Positions 1 through 14,400 of a stretch of DNA of 64,000 nucleotides are shown here, piece after piece. This DNA is from Agelaius tricolor (taxonomy: Eukaryota; Chordata; Aves; Passeriformes; Icteridae), in contig JALJCS010000024.1 of assembly GCA_023055355.1 (NCBI GenBank), positions 7,021,501 to 7,085,500 of the forward strand. The letters run 5' to 3'. The position numbers and the translations under genes are program-made. A model generated the notes under the pieces. The model did no database searches, was not told where the DNA came from, and saw only the letters and a list, made by a program, of their open reading frames with translations. Numbering within the stretch: the stretch's first letter is position 1; each line of letters begins with the position of its first letter.

Positions 1-70
1 TCTGCCAGCAGGGAGATGTGATGGCCAAAGTTGTGTCCCTGCTGAGAGAGGGCCATGGCTTGGGGCTGGC
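1..70. other. left edge, no feature recognised
   Basis: The sequence leads into the minisatellite. Nothing coding is recognised. The position relative to ADD1 suggests intron 1. Confidence 0.4.
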
Positions 71-350
71 TCTGGGCAGCAGGGGTGTGGCTGTGCAGGT
101 GTCACACAGGTGGGCAGGCCATGGGCAGGGGTGTGGCTGTGCAGGTGTCACACAGGCCATGGGCAGGGGTGTGGCTGTGCAGGTGTCACACAGGCACTGC
201 CAGGCAGGCCATGGGCAGGGGTGTGGCTGTGCAGGTGTCACACAGGCCATGGGCAGGGGTGTGGCTGTGCAGGTGTCACACAGGCCATGGGCAGGGGTGT
301 GGCTGTGCAGGTGTTGCACACCCTCAGCCAGGCAGGCCATGGGCAGCACT
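71..350. repeat. GC-rich 38-bp minisatellite
   Basis: Six copies of a core (GGGGTGTGGCTGTGCAGG) start at 82, 128, 166, 218, 256 and 294. The regular period is 38 bp. Two longer steps (46 and 52 bp) come from short insertions such as TGCCAGGCAGGCC. The last copy decays into TTGCACACC. Open reading frames across it are only products of the repeat. It is likely polymorphic in copy number. Confidence 0.9.
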
Positions 351-1333
351 GATCCAGCCCCAGTGGTTTTTGCCATGCCTTGGCCAGCCTTGGAGAGCCA
401 GCGAAGGCAGGAGGGAGCACGGGACTCACACAGGATGTAGAGAGAACATGAGAACTTAAAAAGGATAAATAGGAAAGCATTTAAGACTTCAGTTGGTAGC
501 AAATAATATTCCATTAGTTTTGTCATTTTTCTCTAGTTGTTTTCAGTTACTGGAAAGGTTTCCATGATTTTCAGGTGAAATTCTACACAGCTAATGTGTC
601 ACTCTATTTTTAAATGTCACTTCAAATTTCCATATGATTTGAATAACTGATTCAGTGTAAAGCACAAGATTCTATTTTGATTCCAGAGTAAATTTTCTTT
701 CCTTACTGTGGATATTATTTTTAAGTCTACTAGTACATAGCAAAGTGTGGGGTTTTTTGGTTTTTTGCTTGTTTTTTTTTCCCCACCCTCTTGGGCTTAG
801 AGTAAAATTTATTAGATGGTGAGTCTTCAAAGATAGTCTAGTGATTTCAGCTATAACTGATGACTTAGAAATATTTTGGAATGAATTTATGTCTATTATA
901 GGTGAATTAAGGATAAAATGGTTTTGTTTTTGTAAATTATTTTTTATGAAGTGTTGGTGGCCATAAGTATACAGTTAAATTTATTTGGATATGTACAATG
1001 TTTATGGTACAGTATTACAATGGTTTTTAATCTATTAATAGGCAGAAAAAATTAATAATGATCTTAGATGTTTGCTTAGATCTCAGCTGTACATATAAAT
1101 CTATGGCTTTTCTCCTGTTTAGTGATATAGGGATTTTGGTAAAAAGTTAGTAAATTCTGTAGGGTTTTCCCAAAACAAATGAATCATACATGATGGAGAG
1201 GGAGATAAGATATCAATCCTTCATCCAAAGGAAAGCTGTTTCATCTCTTGTGTATCAAGGAAGGTTGGTGGGTGGGTTTCTACACCTTGGACTCAGAGAG
1301 GACCATCCTGGTCTTTGATTCTGTTGCTGCTTC
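351..1333. other. AT-rich non-coding sequence, probably ADD1 intron 1
   Basis: No splice-flanked coding exon, RNA gene or clear repeat is seen. There are T-rich runs near 752-782. Confidence 0.5.
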
Positions 1334-2459
1334 TAACTCAGTGTCTGTCTGTCTGTCTGTGTGGTTTTCCAGTTTGCTTTCAGTCTGCTTTAGCACTTGC
1401 ACTGATCTTGATGCTGCTGAGTTATGTGGACCATCTTATACTGAGTTTCTTGCCTCTCCCCTGGAAGGAGAATTTGTGGTTGCAGCCTAAGGGAACGATT
1501 TTGCCAGGTGGGATGTCCACTTCTAGACCTGCCACAGTCTTTGTTGTTGACCTGGGACACTTTCCTTGGCTCAGTTGCAGGCTGTGAATGGAGATGTTGG
1601 TTTGGGGACAGGGAGAGGCCGGCGAAGGTGCCTGTGCCCTTGCTTCACACAAGTGGAATGACAATGACAATCCTTCCCGTATCCTCCTATTTTCCCTCGC
1701 TGCAGAATCCTGGGGAGGAGCCAAGAGCAGGGAACACAGTGAACATTTTGCTGCACAACTTGGAAGAAGGTGTCTCAGAAAGTGTCCTGTGGCCTGCCCA
1801 GCCACCAGGAAATAAAGAGCGTTTTGGCAGCGGCTCAGCGAAAGCCAGGAGTGGTGAACAGAAGGCTGGGAAACATGCTTAAAATCTGAATGGCAGCCAG
1901 GAAAGCTGGACTTAGGCAGTCTTGCAAATTATGAGGGCAGCCTTATTAATTGAACATTCTGGCTGGTGGAAAAGATGCCTGAGGCTCAGAGTCTTTATGG
2001 GTCAATATTTACCACTAAAGTGGGGAGACAACTCTCCACACCTCAAGCAAAGCTCACAATGTCAAAATTAAACCTTTGTAGCTGCATTTGCTATTTCAAC
2101 TGCAGGATCAGTGGGTTTGGGATCCTATCTAATGTGAGTTGGTTAAAGCATTGAGATAGCTGCTCTCCCAAAAAGACAGAGACTCCTATTGTTCTTGCTT
2201 TTTTAATCAGCTATTAGCATATGTTAATGTATGAAAGTGTCCCAGGTCAACAACAAAGACTGTGGCAGGTCTAGAAGTGGACATCCCACCTGTCAAAATC
2301 GTTCCCTTATGCTGCAATCACAAATTCTCTTTCTGGGAGACAGGCAAGAAACTCAGTATAAGATGGTCCACATAACTCAGCAGCATCAAGATCAGTGCAA
2401 GTTCTAAAGCAGACTGAAAGCAAACTGGAAAACCACACAGACAGACAGACACTGAGTTA
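1334..2459. repeat. long inverted repeat: arms 1334-1563 and 2234-2459, about 670-bp spacer
   Basis: The right arm read in reverse complement follows the left arm from TAACTCAGTGTCTGTC to TTGACCTGGGACACTTT. Small differences include one fewer GTCT unit in the right arm and scattered substitutions. Homology stops abruptly at both ends, and no target-site duplication is obvious outside the arms. The spacer (1564-2233) is single copy by eye. It may be two opposed copies of an unrecognised interspersed repeat, or an inverted duplication. In a transcript the arms would form long duplex RNA. Confidence 0.85.
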
Positions 2460-5400
2460 ATGTATAATTATAATTGTTAATAAAACATTGCTAATGTTTT
2501 GTGTAATGTTTAATGTTTATGTAGTTTTGTATTTAGGCATTTATTAAAGCAATCCTGAAATATTAAGAATGTTAAAAATTGCACCATTTAAAAACATGTG
2601 AATAATTATTTACTTAGGTTATCCTGGGTTTGTTTTTCAGAATGTCACTTCTTTGAGGAGCTTAAGCTTATTTCTACATTCCCTGGTTTCTGGGATCATT
2701 ACTGTGCCCACATATGTTGTTGAAATATGTTAGTTCTGTATGTATGTATGTTCTGTTCTGAAACTATATTTTCAGAAATTCATTACACCCCCAAGGCAAA
2801 TGGGAGAATATTATTGCCCATTTTCAGTAGTGTAGCTACTCAAGCCACTTAACAAGAATGAGGCAGATTTCAAATGGCTCTTTTTCTCTGCAGACCTTTA
2901 ATCAGTACTAGACACCTTCCTCAATAATTCTGTTACTGGTTGCTGGTATGAAGACCTGTTGTGATACCAAATAAATGTTTACAGTAGAAGGAAAAGTGAG
3001 GTCTGAAATGTTGTATTTGCTACATTGTTTCTTGTACTACAGTTTTTGCTTGCTTAATTTAGTCCTTAATTAGATGTGTTTATCATTAATGAATAGGATG
3101 AATTCAGTCAATTTGACCGAAACTCAAATCTAAATTTATTCTTTCAAGGATTTGATGATCTGAGAGAGTAATCTGGTAATTTTCCCCTCCCTTCTCTCTG
3201 TTGCTATGGTAGTCCTAAATTGGAACCTTGTCTCTGCAGACTTTTTTTTCCCTCTTTTACCCCCAAGTAAGTTTTATAATAGCTGTGCAGTCTATTCTCA
3301 AGCCAAAATATTGATAATACAGGTTTTCTTGTTGTTTTTTATTTGGCTGATTTGAGGTGAAGCTGAAATTAAGCAGCTTTAACTTGCCTTTCCTTTTTCT
3401 AGCTCTCAAGAGACTTTGTGGCATAATTTTTATTCATGTTTTACACAAACATCGTTTAGGGGAAAAGCAAGAAAAAAAGGCTCAACTAAAGCAAAAAGAC
3501 CCAAAATGTCTGAGTGTCATGAAAAGCTGTTTGTAATTGTAATTGCAGAAGTGAACATTCAAATTGCAAACTCCATAAGTTGTTAAGCATCCAAATGTTC
3601 TTGCAATTCTGGTTTACAGCAGTGTGCAGGGCTTATTTGATGAGGTGCTTTCAGCTACTCCTGGCATGGCTGAACTTCTGATGCAGCAATAAATGCAGGT
3701 AATTCTGGCAACTGTAAAAAATATTTGTGCTCTTACTAAATTTTGGGTTTTTTCCATGTAGAAAAAAGTAGAGATACAAGATCTAGCAGGGTTGATAGCA
3801 AATTGAAAAGGATCATCAGGAATAAGCAGAAAACCTGAATAAGAGTCTTCATGTATCTTGTCAGGAAGCATGGGGTAATGAAATAAGACTAAAAATAATT
3901 TAGATACTTGAGAAAGACTACATGGAAAGTTTGCCTTAATTTTCAGTGAAGACATTTTGAACACATGCACATAAGTAATGCTGAAGTGAAGTTACAAAGA
4001 TTATTTCCATGAAGATGGAGCCCAGCTTGCAGGGTGCAGGTTAGTGGAACTGGGTAACATTTACTGTACAATTTGGAAGTACGTGATTTGTGTAATTAGA
4101 GACTCAGTTGCAAGAATTGTTATGAAATGGCAGGGCAGAAGGATATTGGATGGCTGGAGAGCAGTGAAAGTACTCACAGCATTAAGAGGAAAAGGTGATT
4201 TGGGCTAGTAACTGCATCATTAGTATGACCTTAATATACAGAGATTTGTTTAAATTTAGAATGGAAAGCTGTTCTCTGTGGAGGTAAGATGAAAAGGGTA
4301 TGAAGTGATACAGCTCCCACCAGAGGAAGATTTGTCAGAGAAATCTAACACCTCTTTTGTGCAGTATCCCTGACTTCTTGGAGAGGATACATGCTTAGAG
4401 CTGACCCCTTGTAGCTTAGAAGCCACATAATGTGCAGTATGATTCCATGTAAAAATTAGAGGGATGTTTTTGTGACAATTGATATTGAGTGGTGACAGGG
4501 TGTGTCAAGTATGGATAGAACTTGATGACCAGTGGATGATTTATTGGAACTATATAAGCAGTGGAATTTGTCAGGACCAGTTTTGAGATCTAGTATTTTT
4601 ATTAAAATCATTTATCCATTCCTACTTCTCGTGCCAATCTCATGATCTTCATCAGATGTCAAACATCACCAATACAGAAGGTTTGGCACAGAACAAAGGT
4701 GAGACCTTAAGAAATGACCAGTAGGACAAGGAGTTGTATCAAAGAGCATGAAAGGAATTGTAACACTTCAGGATGACAAACCTATCAGAGTTGGCAGTGG
4801 AGATCAGTATTAGGATAACAAGTACACTGTTGTTGCCCTGCTAATATTTTTCTTTAAAGTAAAGGGATATTAACTTTTTCTGGTAGTGGTGAAAGCTTAC
4901 TTCAAAAGCTGCACATAATTCCTATAACCCACCATCAAGTAAAAAGGACATTAAAAGAGATCCAGGGACTAATTCCTGGAACTCAGAGAGTGTCGTGTTT
5001 GATCTGGGGAAACAAATCATGGAAGAGGTTGCTCTTCATAAAAACAAGTGAAACAACACAGGTGGATAAAAAGAGCTTTTTATGCTTGAGGTGTAAGAAC
5101 AAATGGGTATAAACTATCCAAGAACAAACCTAATCTGGAAATTAGAAAAGATGGTTCCTAAGCAACGGAGGCATAGGAGTCTGCAACAGCCTTCCCTTAG
5201 GAGTAGTGGAATAAGGCTGTCTTTAAGGTGGAGCTGGTTAGCTTATGTAAGGAGGGGGAGGGGATGTAATGTTGTTTTCCACCCTACCTGGGGATTTGAG
5301 CTGCTTGACCTGGAATATCCATTTGTTCCCACCATTCCTGTCTTTAACTAAAGATGGTGCAATAACTTGAGCAGACACTGCCCTGACACCCGTGGCTACA

Positions 5401-8400
5401 TGGGGGGTCTCTTTCTTGGACAAGTGCACCAGTTGCATTCTGAGGTATAGAAATGCTTATATCAGGGGATAAGAAATGTTAGACAAGTAGGATGTTTCAA
5501 ATATTGTTTAATAGAATATGCTACATTGTGTTTTTTCTAGTGCCTGTATGTTGAGTTTTGCCTTAAGGAACCCCAAGTCAATGCAGCATAGTTCAATAGA
5601 TTTTGTAATGAATCCTGTATTGTTTTCTGCTGCTTCTGTCCTGTGTGATTGAAGGGAGCTGCCCACAGCACATGCCCAGCTATGTCATTGTCTTCATATT
5701 TCTCTGAAAATCCTCCTTTGAGCTGCTTACAAATGACTCCCATTGGTGCAAGCTGAAGGGTTGATGTAGTGAAAACACCCTATACCATTTTGCTGTGTGT
5801 TGCCCTGTTGTTCCTGTGTATTGGCCTAAGGCTGGCCATCTAATAAATTTGGAATATTATTTTTTGAGAAAGCATTGTGCTGTTGCACTAATGAAAGACA
5901 CTCCTATATCTCTGCCTTTTAGAAAATGATGGTTTTAAAGGAGACTTGACAAAGAAAAGGGTTCTACTGTGTTCTCCCTGACAGAAGAACACTAATTGGC
6001 AAATTGAGAAATTAATGTTGCCTGAGGTTGCAATATTTTTCTAATTTATTCAATTGTTAAGACATGTTAAATCATGATTTAATTCCTGCTGAGGTATTTC
6101 AGACCCAGGAGGGAACTTATAAACACTCATTTGGGCAATTGTTTTATCTATATCAGTAGCTTGTGTTACTGGATGTGGTTTTTATATGTGCAGAAATACA
6201 GTAACTGCTTTGTATTTTTCTGTTCTCCATCTCTGTTACTTATTTGTTCTAAATGTTCATCTAGAAAGCTTCATTTTAGGAAGGAAGTTCAAGCATGGAA
6301 AGTAGTTTGGATAGGACAGGTTAGAAATTTAATGATGTTTGAAAGGTTCCTTCCTGACTGTGCTTAACGTTTTTATTGACTTCCCTTCAGCTGTTGGTTG
6401 AATTTCCTGTTGATTTTTGGTCTAAATAATTGCCAAAGCTGTGTCCAGCCCTCTCTGTGTGCTAAGATTATTTTTCTCAATTCATAAATTTAACAGTATT
6501 CTGATGTTTTCAAAAGTAATGTAGAAGACTAAGAACCAAATCTTATCCCTTTAAATTACTGGATTTACACCTAGTAATTAGTATGAATGGTAAATAATTA
6601 CATGGGTATAATGTCAATGACATAAATGGTACTTTGCACATGTTTAAGTGTTAGTGTTAGCTAAGTTACATCCCTAAATACAATTTTGGGAGAACAGTGA
6701 TTGACAGTTAAATAATAGTTAATACTTTAAAGCTTGAGTAAGTGTTTATTGTTATGTGAATGTTGAGGAAATTGCATTTAACCTGTTGTATTATTTAGAC
6801 ATTCTGTCTTGTCATTTATTGTGGAACAGGTGTGGACTAGAGAGAGTCTCAGGTATTAAAAGACAAGTCCCAAAGTCTGAAACTGTTAGTCAGTTGTCTC
6901 CAGAGCATGGATGACTTAGCAGATGTCATTTCAAGGCTCTTCTAATGAGGAGAATTTGTTTATAAATACTGGCATTTTGAAAGTATGTATTAATGTGTGT
7001 GCCATTAGAAAACTCTACAAGGTGATTGTCTGACTTTTTATTCTTGAAGTATGTTTTAAAATTAGACTGAATTGGATTTGTCATGGTAACTGAAAAAGTG
7101 TCAGATTAAAATAAATAGTGTTATTGCCTTGGAGTAATAGAAATAATTACTGAAAAGTCAAACAATTATTTTCTTCGAATTTGTTTAAGGCATATGACAT
7201 TGGAAACTTAACAGTTTCCTGCTTCTGTTGAACCAGGTAATATGTTTGTTAACTGATAATACACTATTAAACCTCAGAGAGAAGACAAAGGACTAAAAAG
7301 AAAAAAAAATCTAAAAGTTAATAGACAGAAAGCTGGCTGTATATTAATTTTTAGACTTTTTTTCTTTTTAGCCCTTTTTTATCTGTCAAAATTGAAGTGG
7401 AGTATTGCTCAGTTGTCTTAAATTGAAATAATCTTTTATTTATTGTGTGCTCTAGAATAGCATTCCCTGCAGACATGGCCTGTGCTATAGCTAGTTCTGG
7501 AAAGGATGCAGTCAGTGTTGGAATCATTTGTATTTTCAGCAGCGTGTTTAGATCTGGCACTTTGGTCTCTTATTTCATGAGAGTCATATCAACTTTTTTT
7601 TAATACCATATCTTGTTAGCTGGTGTCACTTTTTTAAAAGGTGACTGTCCTTAGAGGTGATTTTTCATGTTGATGCTGTGCCTCACAAACACATAAAATC
7701 TTAACTGTTTTATGAAGTGAAGGTTCACGTTGCTATGCAGTTTGATCTTCGGAGGATGAATCAGACAAATCTTGTTTCCCTCCCAAAGCACAGTGTGTGC
7801 ATCTCCTTTCCAGGGCCTGCTGGTTTAGATCAGAGTCCCTGGGGAAAGATGTCGAGGTGTAGCTTGTGGAGGGTGGGGTCTGTAGCACCGGCACAGGAGG
7901 GATTTGCAGCAGGGAGATGCAGTGCAGGTACTGGACAGTGGGTGGTTTGGCTTCTGCTGCCATCAGCTTCTTCCTAGGTTGTGAAAGTTCTAGAAAATGG
8001 AAACAAGTTAATTTGAGATAAGCCTTGTATAGCTTGCTTGAGACTTGGAGGAGAGCAGGGAACTTAAGGATGACATCAAGAAAGTTCAGGTAAGGTTGAT
8101 AAGAGACCTATAAGTAAGAATAATTGAAGCTGGTGAGATATATTGCTATTGTGTGTCATTGGAGATCTTCATAAAGCCATCTGAATGTAATCAATGTTGA
8201 TGGGGTTCTGGAGATTAAAAGGGGGAAATGAAGCATTATCTGTCTGTTGCTAGCTGATTTATGCAATTCTGTAGTGTCTGGTACTAATAGGAAATAAAAT
8301 AGTGAGCAAATATGACAAAGGAGAGAAAATGAAGGTTGGTTTAGTTTGGAGAAGACAGATGAGAAAAACTGAAGTAAATAGAAAAATATGTTGGTCCAGT

Positions 8401-11400
8401 AAGGTCAGAAACAGGTTTAAAAATCTGGATTGCCTCACACTGGGGATTTCTGTAAGATTTTTTTACACGTATTATGTTTGCACACTTTAAAAAAAGTCAC
8501 ATTCTATCTTGGCCCATGGGACTTTGTGCTATGAAGTATTGTTACAGTCAAGAGCTTAGCACAGTGCAAAATAAGATTTTACATTTTATATCAGCTATGC
8601 TTGGAATGTTAGAACATATGTAACTTTTGTCATGGTGTAAAGCTGAAATTGTTACATTGCTGCAAGTGTGTGTGTGTTATTCTGCTCTTAAAACTGCACA
8701 CAGGCCATAGTTAATCAGGATATTTTGAGAGTTAAACCATTAGTATGAGTTTGACAGTTGCTTATAAAACCCCAAATGGTTTTGACTCTGACAGCTACAG
8801 AAAGTCCTTGTATACAAAGAAGAACACTACAGAATCTCTTCCTAATGAAATCAGGGCAGTTGACTGAATAAACATCAGGCTTTATATTTGAACAGTAGAA
8901 TTGCTGGGCTTGTTTTGATTTAAAGAAAAAAGAGAAAAGCTGTAAGATCTGGATCTTCTAATTTCTACCTTCGAAGAATAATGGCCAATGTAAATTATAT
9001 ATATCTTGTGTGGGGACTTCTGGGACAGACTTCATAGAGTATACTGGTTTCTGGATAGGCATAGAAAGGTAGCTGTTAAAAATGGGATAGTAAATGCCAT
9101 TCATCATGGGGCCCTACAGAATACATTTTGGAAAGATTTCTGTTGTGTTTCATAAGCTTTGTTAGATGCTTTGTTACTGAACAACTCTGACAAAGTGGGA
9201 GTTGCTTGGGGCCTAATATGCACTTAAGTTTGTGGACGTGTTAGATCCTATGGAAATCCCTTGAGGGCAGGAACTTGTGCTGAGCAGATGTGAGTGCAGG
9301 TTTGGATTGGCAGGGCTCGTTTCCATGTTCCCTCCCCTGCTCTGTCTGGCAGCTCCCAGCATGGCCACCCACACAGATGTGTAGACTCAGCCCTCTGGCC
9401 AGCCCAGTGTGGAGGTGACTTCCCACAAGGAAGAGTGAAAATAATACTGTGCTCTGGAGAGAGCATGGTGCACTTAGACTAAATGGAAAGAAAGGCTTTG
9501 GGAGTGGAGACTTGGAGACTTAAAGACTTAACTTTTTCTACATATAAAATACAACTGTTGTAAAAACAAATACCACAGTTCAGCTTTGATGCAAGTGATT
9601 ATTGTTTCCATTTGACACAGTTGTTTGGCTCCTCTCCTTGGAGAGCTGCTTACCAATTTCTAAGGTTTTGTTGAGATCACTTGGGCTTCACATGGGCAGG
9701 AGCTGCTGGCCTGAATCTGGCTGCACGCTGTTCGGGAAATCGCTTTAAAAGCTGGGTTTAGAATTCTGGCTTTGAACGCTGCGTACATGTCATGGTGCTT
9801 TGCAATTTTTGATGCCAGTAGCCTCTCAGTGAACTTGAAAGAACTGCACATGCATATTTTGGCAATAAAACAGCAGCAGTTGGGTTTCTAGAAAGAGTTC
9901 ATTTTACAGCTTGAGTCAGGAATGAAAGTACTTAGTGCTGTGTGAATTATTCAGGATCCTTATCTGACTCCCAACTGATTTGACACATCTTTGTATCCTT
10001 GATGTTCATTATTTTTAACTTAAATTTCTGTTTCTGGAATTCTAAGCCCTGTGCTGGCAGGGTGTGATTTTTAGAACACAGTGGGGAGAAGTCTCTGGTC
10101 ACTACTAGTCAAACATGAGTACTGGTACTGTATTTTTAGAAGTTTTCTTGGTATTGGTGGTGGTAAGGTTGAAGGATGAGAGTACATCCTGTCCGTGGAT
10201 AGAGTAGCTGTTGCTTGGATAGGCATCTGAATAAAAAACAATAAAGTTGACATTATAGCCAGTGGAGTTTGTTTTAGACAACCAATTGCAAGATAGATCT
10301 GTAAAAACACTGGCTTTTTTCCTATTAATCTTCAAATGTTTGTCAACTAAAATAATCCCTGCCTAGAGATAGTCTTTAAAATGAGCATTATCCATCCATA
10401 ATCTGGAAGCAGGGTTATGTGTCAAACAGGAGCCTTGCATGTTTTACACTGGGACTTGAGTTCAGTAAGTCCACAATGCCCAGAAGCACAAGTTCAGTTT
10501 TGTTCTTTTGGGTTTAGTAGTGATTTTAAATTAGTTTTGTAGAACATTAAAGCTGTCCAAAATGGTGTGTGTGTCTGTCTTTAGGTAATGTTTGGGGATG
10601 AACCTTAACAGAGGCCTTGTGTGCTTGGGGCTGGTGCTCTCAAAGCTGTGTGTGGAAGAGAGGAGGGAGAGCTGATGTGCCTCTCCTGGGGTTTTGGGGT
10701 CATGGCTGAAAACACCCAAAGTGTAAATGCATCCAGCCTGGCCTCTTCAGGGAGGGCAGCCTCTGAACCAGCAGAGGGTGAGTTGCTGTGTCAGTGTACC
10801 TGGGCTGTGCTGTGTGAGTGAGCTCAACAGCCATTCTGGTCCTTGTCCTCCTGCAATGCAAACAGAACCTCTGGGCCATGCTTGGTGCCTGTCCTTCTGT
10901 GTTTAGTGCATGCTGCTTTGTTCTGTTCCATCTTCAACCAAGTAATGTAACCTTCTGCAGACCAGGAAGGTCCTGGTTCAAAAGTAAAGAAGTAGATCTA
11001 GTAGAAAGTGTGAGAATGGCCGAGATTGCTGAAATGTTCAAGTCTGGGCTGCTCCTGATTCTGAAAGTGGCTTCACTGAAATGGCCAATAAACACCGTGT
11101 TTACATTTGTGTGCAGTGACTAGAGAAACTGGACTGCTGCTTTTCTCTCCAGATGTAATTCTGAAACCCTACAGAGGAGAGTAAATAACATCTTTTTGCC
11201 ACTGTCAGGTGGAAACAATGAGAATCTGAGCTGGAAGAGCAATTGTGAGTTTACATGATGTTAATTTATGCAGCCATCTTCAGTTGAGTAATACTTGCCT
11301 GCCAAGGGAGGCGGCACAGTCAGGAAGATGGTTTTCTCTTGGGCTTTCATCTGTTACCATGTGGGTGTACATGACCCTTGAGGTTTACCCAGAAGTAGGA

Positions 11401-14400
11401 AACTGAATAATTTTTGGGTGGGGAGCACATTCACACTTGCCTGTGAAAAAGAAAAACACAGATAAGCTGCTCCTAAAATAGAGTTTGTAGGGGTTTATTG
11501 ACATGTTATTTCCTAATACGGAAAGAAGAACAATCTAATGCAGGAAGATGAGCTCTAGTAACACTTTAATTTATAGTTGATATGTTTTAATATGTTGGTT
11601 AAAGTCATCAGGAACATTTTGAGATGGAAAAGAGAATGCTCTTGGCTTTGGGAGCTGTGCAATGACATGAACTTTGTCTTAGTGTCACTTCTGGGACTTC
11701 TATGAAGATAGTGTTAATATCCTTTGTATAGGGCATGTATGTTAAATACTCTCCAGAAATGTTTAGTGTAAGGTGGATAAAAGATGGTGTAATCACTGTT
11801 TTCCTAAAATTTTTCAGCTACCTGAAGGATTTACAAATATCCACTTAAGCACTATGCAAAATAATTTTTTTGAGTTTGAATAGTCCTGACTGTTAGCTGT
11901 CTGTTTGGAAATAGAATGACAATGCATATGTGAGGTTCACATTTCAAAACTGTTTTTATGTGCAAGTGCAGTATAAAATCTCACATGGAAGGTTTATCTC
12001 AAGATTAATACTTAGCTTTGCATTCTTCAAATATATTTGTTTCCTCCTGCATACAGGCTTTTTAAAACTGTCCAATTCTACTGTGTTGAGAGAATAAATG
12101 GTGTCATAATTTATGTAATTTTCTATCTTTCTCTCCCTCCCCCATCATATAAGAGATCTGGGGAGTGTCACTCAGAAAAACCCAAGTTGAACATGAAGGA
12201 GAAAGTAATGAAAAATTCAACATCTCTGCTGCCTTTGTCCGATTCAAGCCTGCTTGAAACCTCTAGTTTTCATATTAAGCTTCTACTTTATTTATGTGCT
12301 TTGATTCACTGTCTTCTTGCTTGATCTGGTAACACACCCATCCACAACATTTGTGCTGCTTATATATCAAACTTGCTGGTTCCAGCATAATGCCTGCACT
12401 CTCTAATCATGTAGCAGTTTCTGAGTTACTTGGATGCTCTGCCAGAAAAAAAATGGCAGAATTCATGCATCTAGTAATGAATATTCAGGTTAGATCCATC
12501 TCAAAAATCTCAACTAACCAATCTTACAATAATGCAGGGTTTTTACTTGTGAGGCTTGTGCTGTAGGATCTCTGAAGTTGAGGGTATGTCAGTCATGAAT
12601 TTATCAAGAAACTTGAATTTCTCCTTTTGGCAGTTTCCAGGTGGTGGCACATTCTGTTACTTGGCCTCTTCATCCTTCCTTGTGTGCTTTCCTATCCTTT
12701 TGGAACAGCCACACTATTTCTTTATAACTGTATTAACATTTCCTGGAAAATGTAAAGAAATTCATGGATTCTTAAATTTGATGCTAAGGGGTTATTACAT
12801 AATTTTGAGTAGCAACAAGTGCTGCCAGAGTATACTTAAGATTTATGATGTCCTCACCTCACAAATCCATCAAAAAATGGAATATTGTTTTAAAAAGGGC
12901 AGGTTTAGTCTACCTCTGACTCAAGTAAAAATGGCATCATGAAGTATACATCTTTAAAAAAAAAAAAAAGGGTGAGGGTGTAAGTCAAATCTCTGAAAAC
13001 TAATTTTCACTGTTGATGGATAGGCAAGTAACTTTTATTTTGTTCCAAAACTGTATCTCAGAGCAGGAGCAGAGAAAAACCCAAGCAGGGTTAATGATTG
13101 TGAAGCCTTGCCATCACAAAATTAGCTGTCACTTTGTACAACCTAACTTCAGTGGCACTGTTGCTATATGTAAGGAATGTACTAATACTTTTTCAGCCTG
13201 GAAAGCAAAACTGATTTGCTTATGTACTTTTTGTTTGCCCTTGCTTGAATAGGAATATCTTCTCTCCAAATCAGGATGTGTAAGAGCTTAAGAAAGAGCT
13301 GTTATTAAGGTCCAATAATTTCTGGTGAATGAAGAAATTGAAGTAGAATATTTAAATTTTGCAATCTTTTTTTTTCAAAACTCTTCCATAAAACCCACAA
13401 TCAGAGCAAACTGAAACTGAAAATCTGACAATTCATGTGCTTGAATTTTAGCATTTCAGTTTGTTAGTAGATTTCTTAATTAAAAACACCCAAAACCTTC
13501 AGTCTTTATTTGTTAACTCCAGTAGGTCTAGACTCAGATGTCTTGTGGATCAAACCCCATACAGAATCTTTTCATACTCAACTTTTTTAAACATTCCAGC
13601 TTCAGCTTCTTATCAGTAATAACAAATGGAAAATGTTTCATTTAGGTGTGGTCTTTTCCATGTTAGAGATGAGCTAAACAAGCAGAGTCTTGGTGTCTGT
13701 GTTCCTGTGTGTCCATAGGCAGTTCAGAGGGATTTTGGGCACCTTCACTGTTACTGTCTGTGGGGTTTGTATCCTCCCACTGTAGTGTGGGATTCCCCTT
13801 AAGAGTATGGTAAATTCTATGGCTGACTTGAACCCTTGGAATACAGTACTTTTAAATTTACTCTAGCATTGTCTCTACAATTGTAGTTAAATCTAAAATG
13901 ATCTGGTTTGAGGTTTTTGTATCTGATCAGTTTAAGAGTTTATCCCAGGATATCTTCTGTTCCAGAGGGTAGTGTCCAAATGACTATGTCAACAGATTCT
14001 TCATTCCAGATTCAGAAATTTTTTCAGTTTTTAACCTAAATTAACATTTAAAAAACCCAAACAAACCCATAAAATAGCTCTCATGCTTGCACAAAATGAA
14101 ACTGTAGTTTTACCAAGTCAAAGGCAATATTTTTATTATTTGTATGTCACTGAGGGAAAAAGAGTCTTAACTACTTTTCTGTCCCCTGTCAATAAATAAA
14201 GATACCAAATGTCATCCAGCTGTTCTGGAAGAAGTTACTGCTGCAGAGTAGTTCAAAGGGTTAAATGACATTGCTCTGTTCATTGCCAGCAGGTTTCAGA
14301 AATCTCATCCCTTGCTGTTCAGTCTCCATGAAAATAACTGGATCCTGGCCAGAATGGGGCCGCTTTGCCTGAGCACTGCTGCATTCAGTTGATCCTTTAT

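Noticed and set aside
18..480. Overlapping open frames at the left edge
   Set aside because: They are translations of the 38-bp minisatellite, with repeat-derived peptides in every frame.
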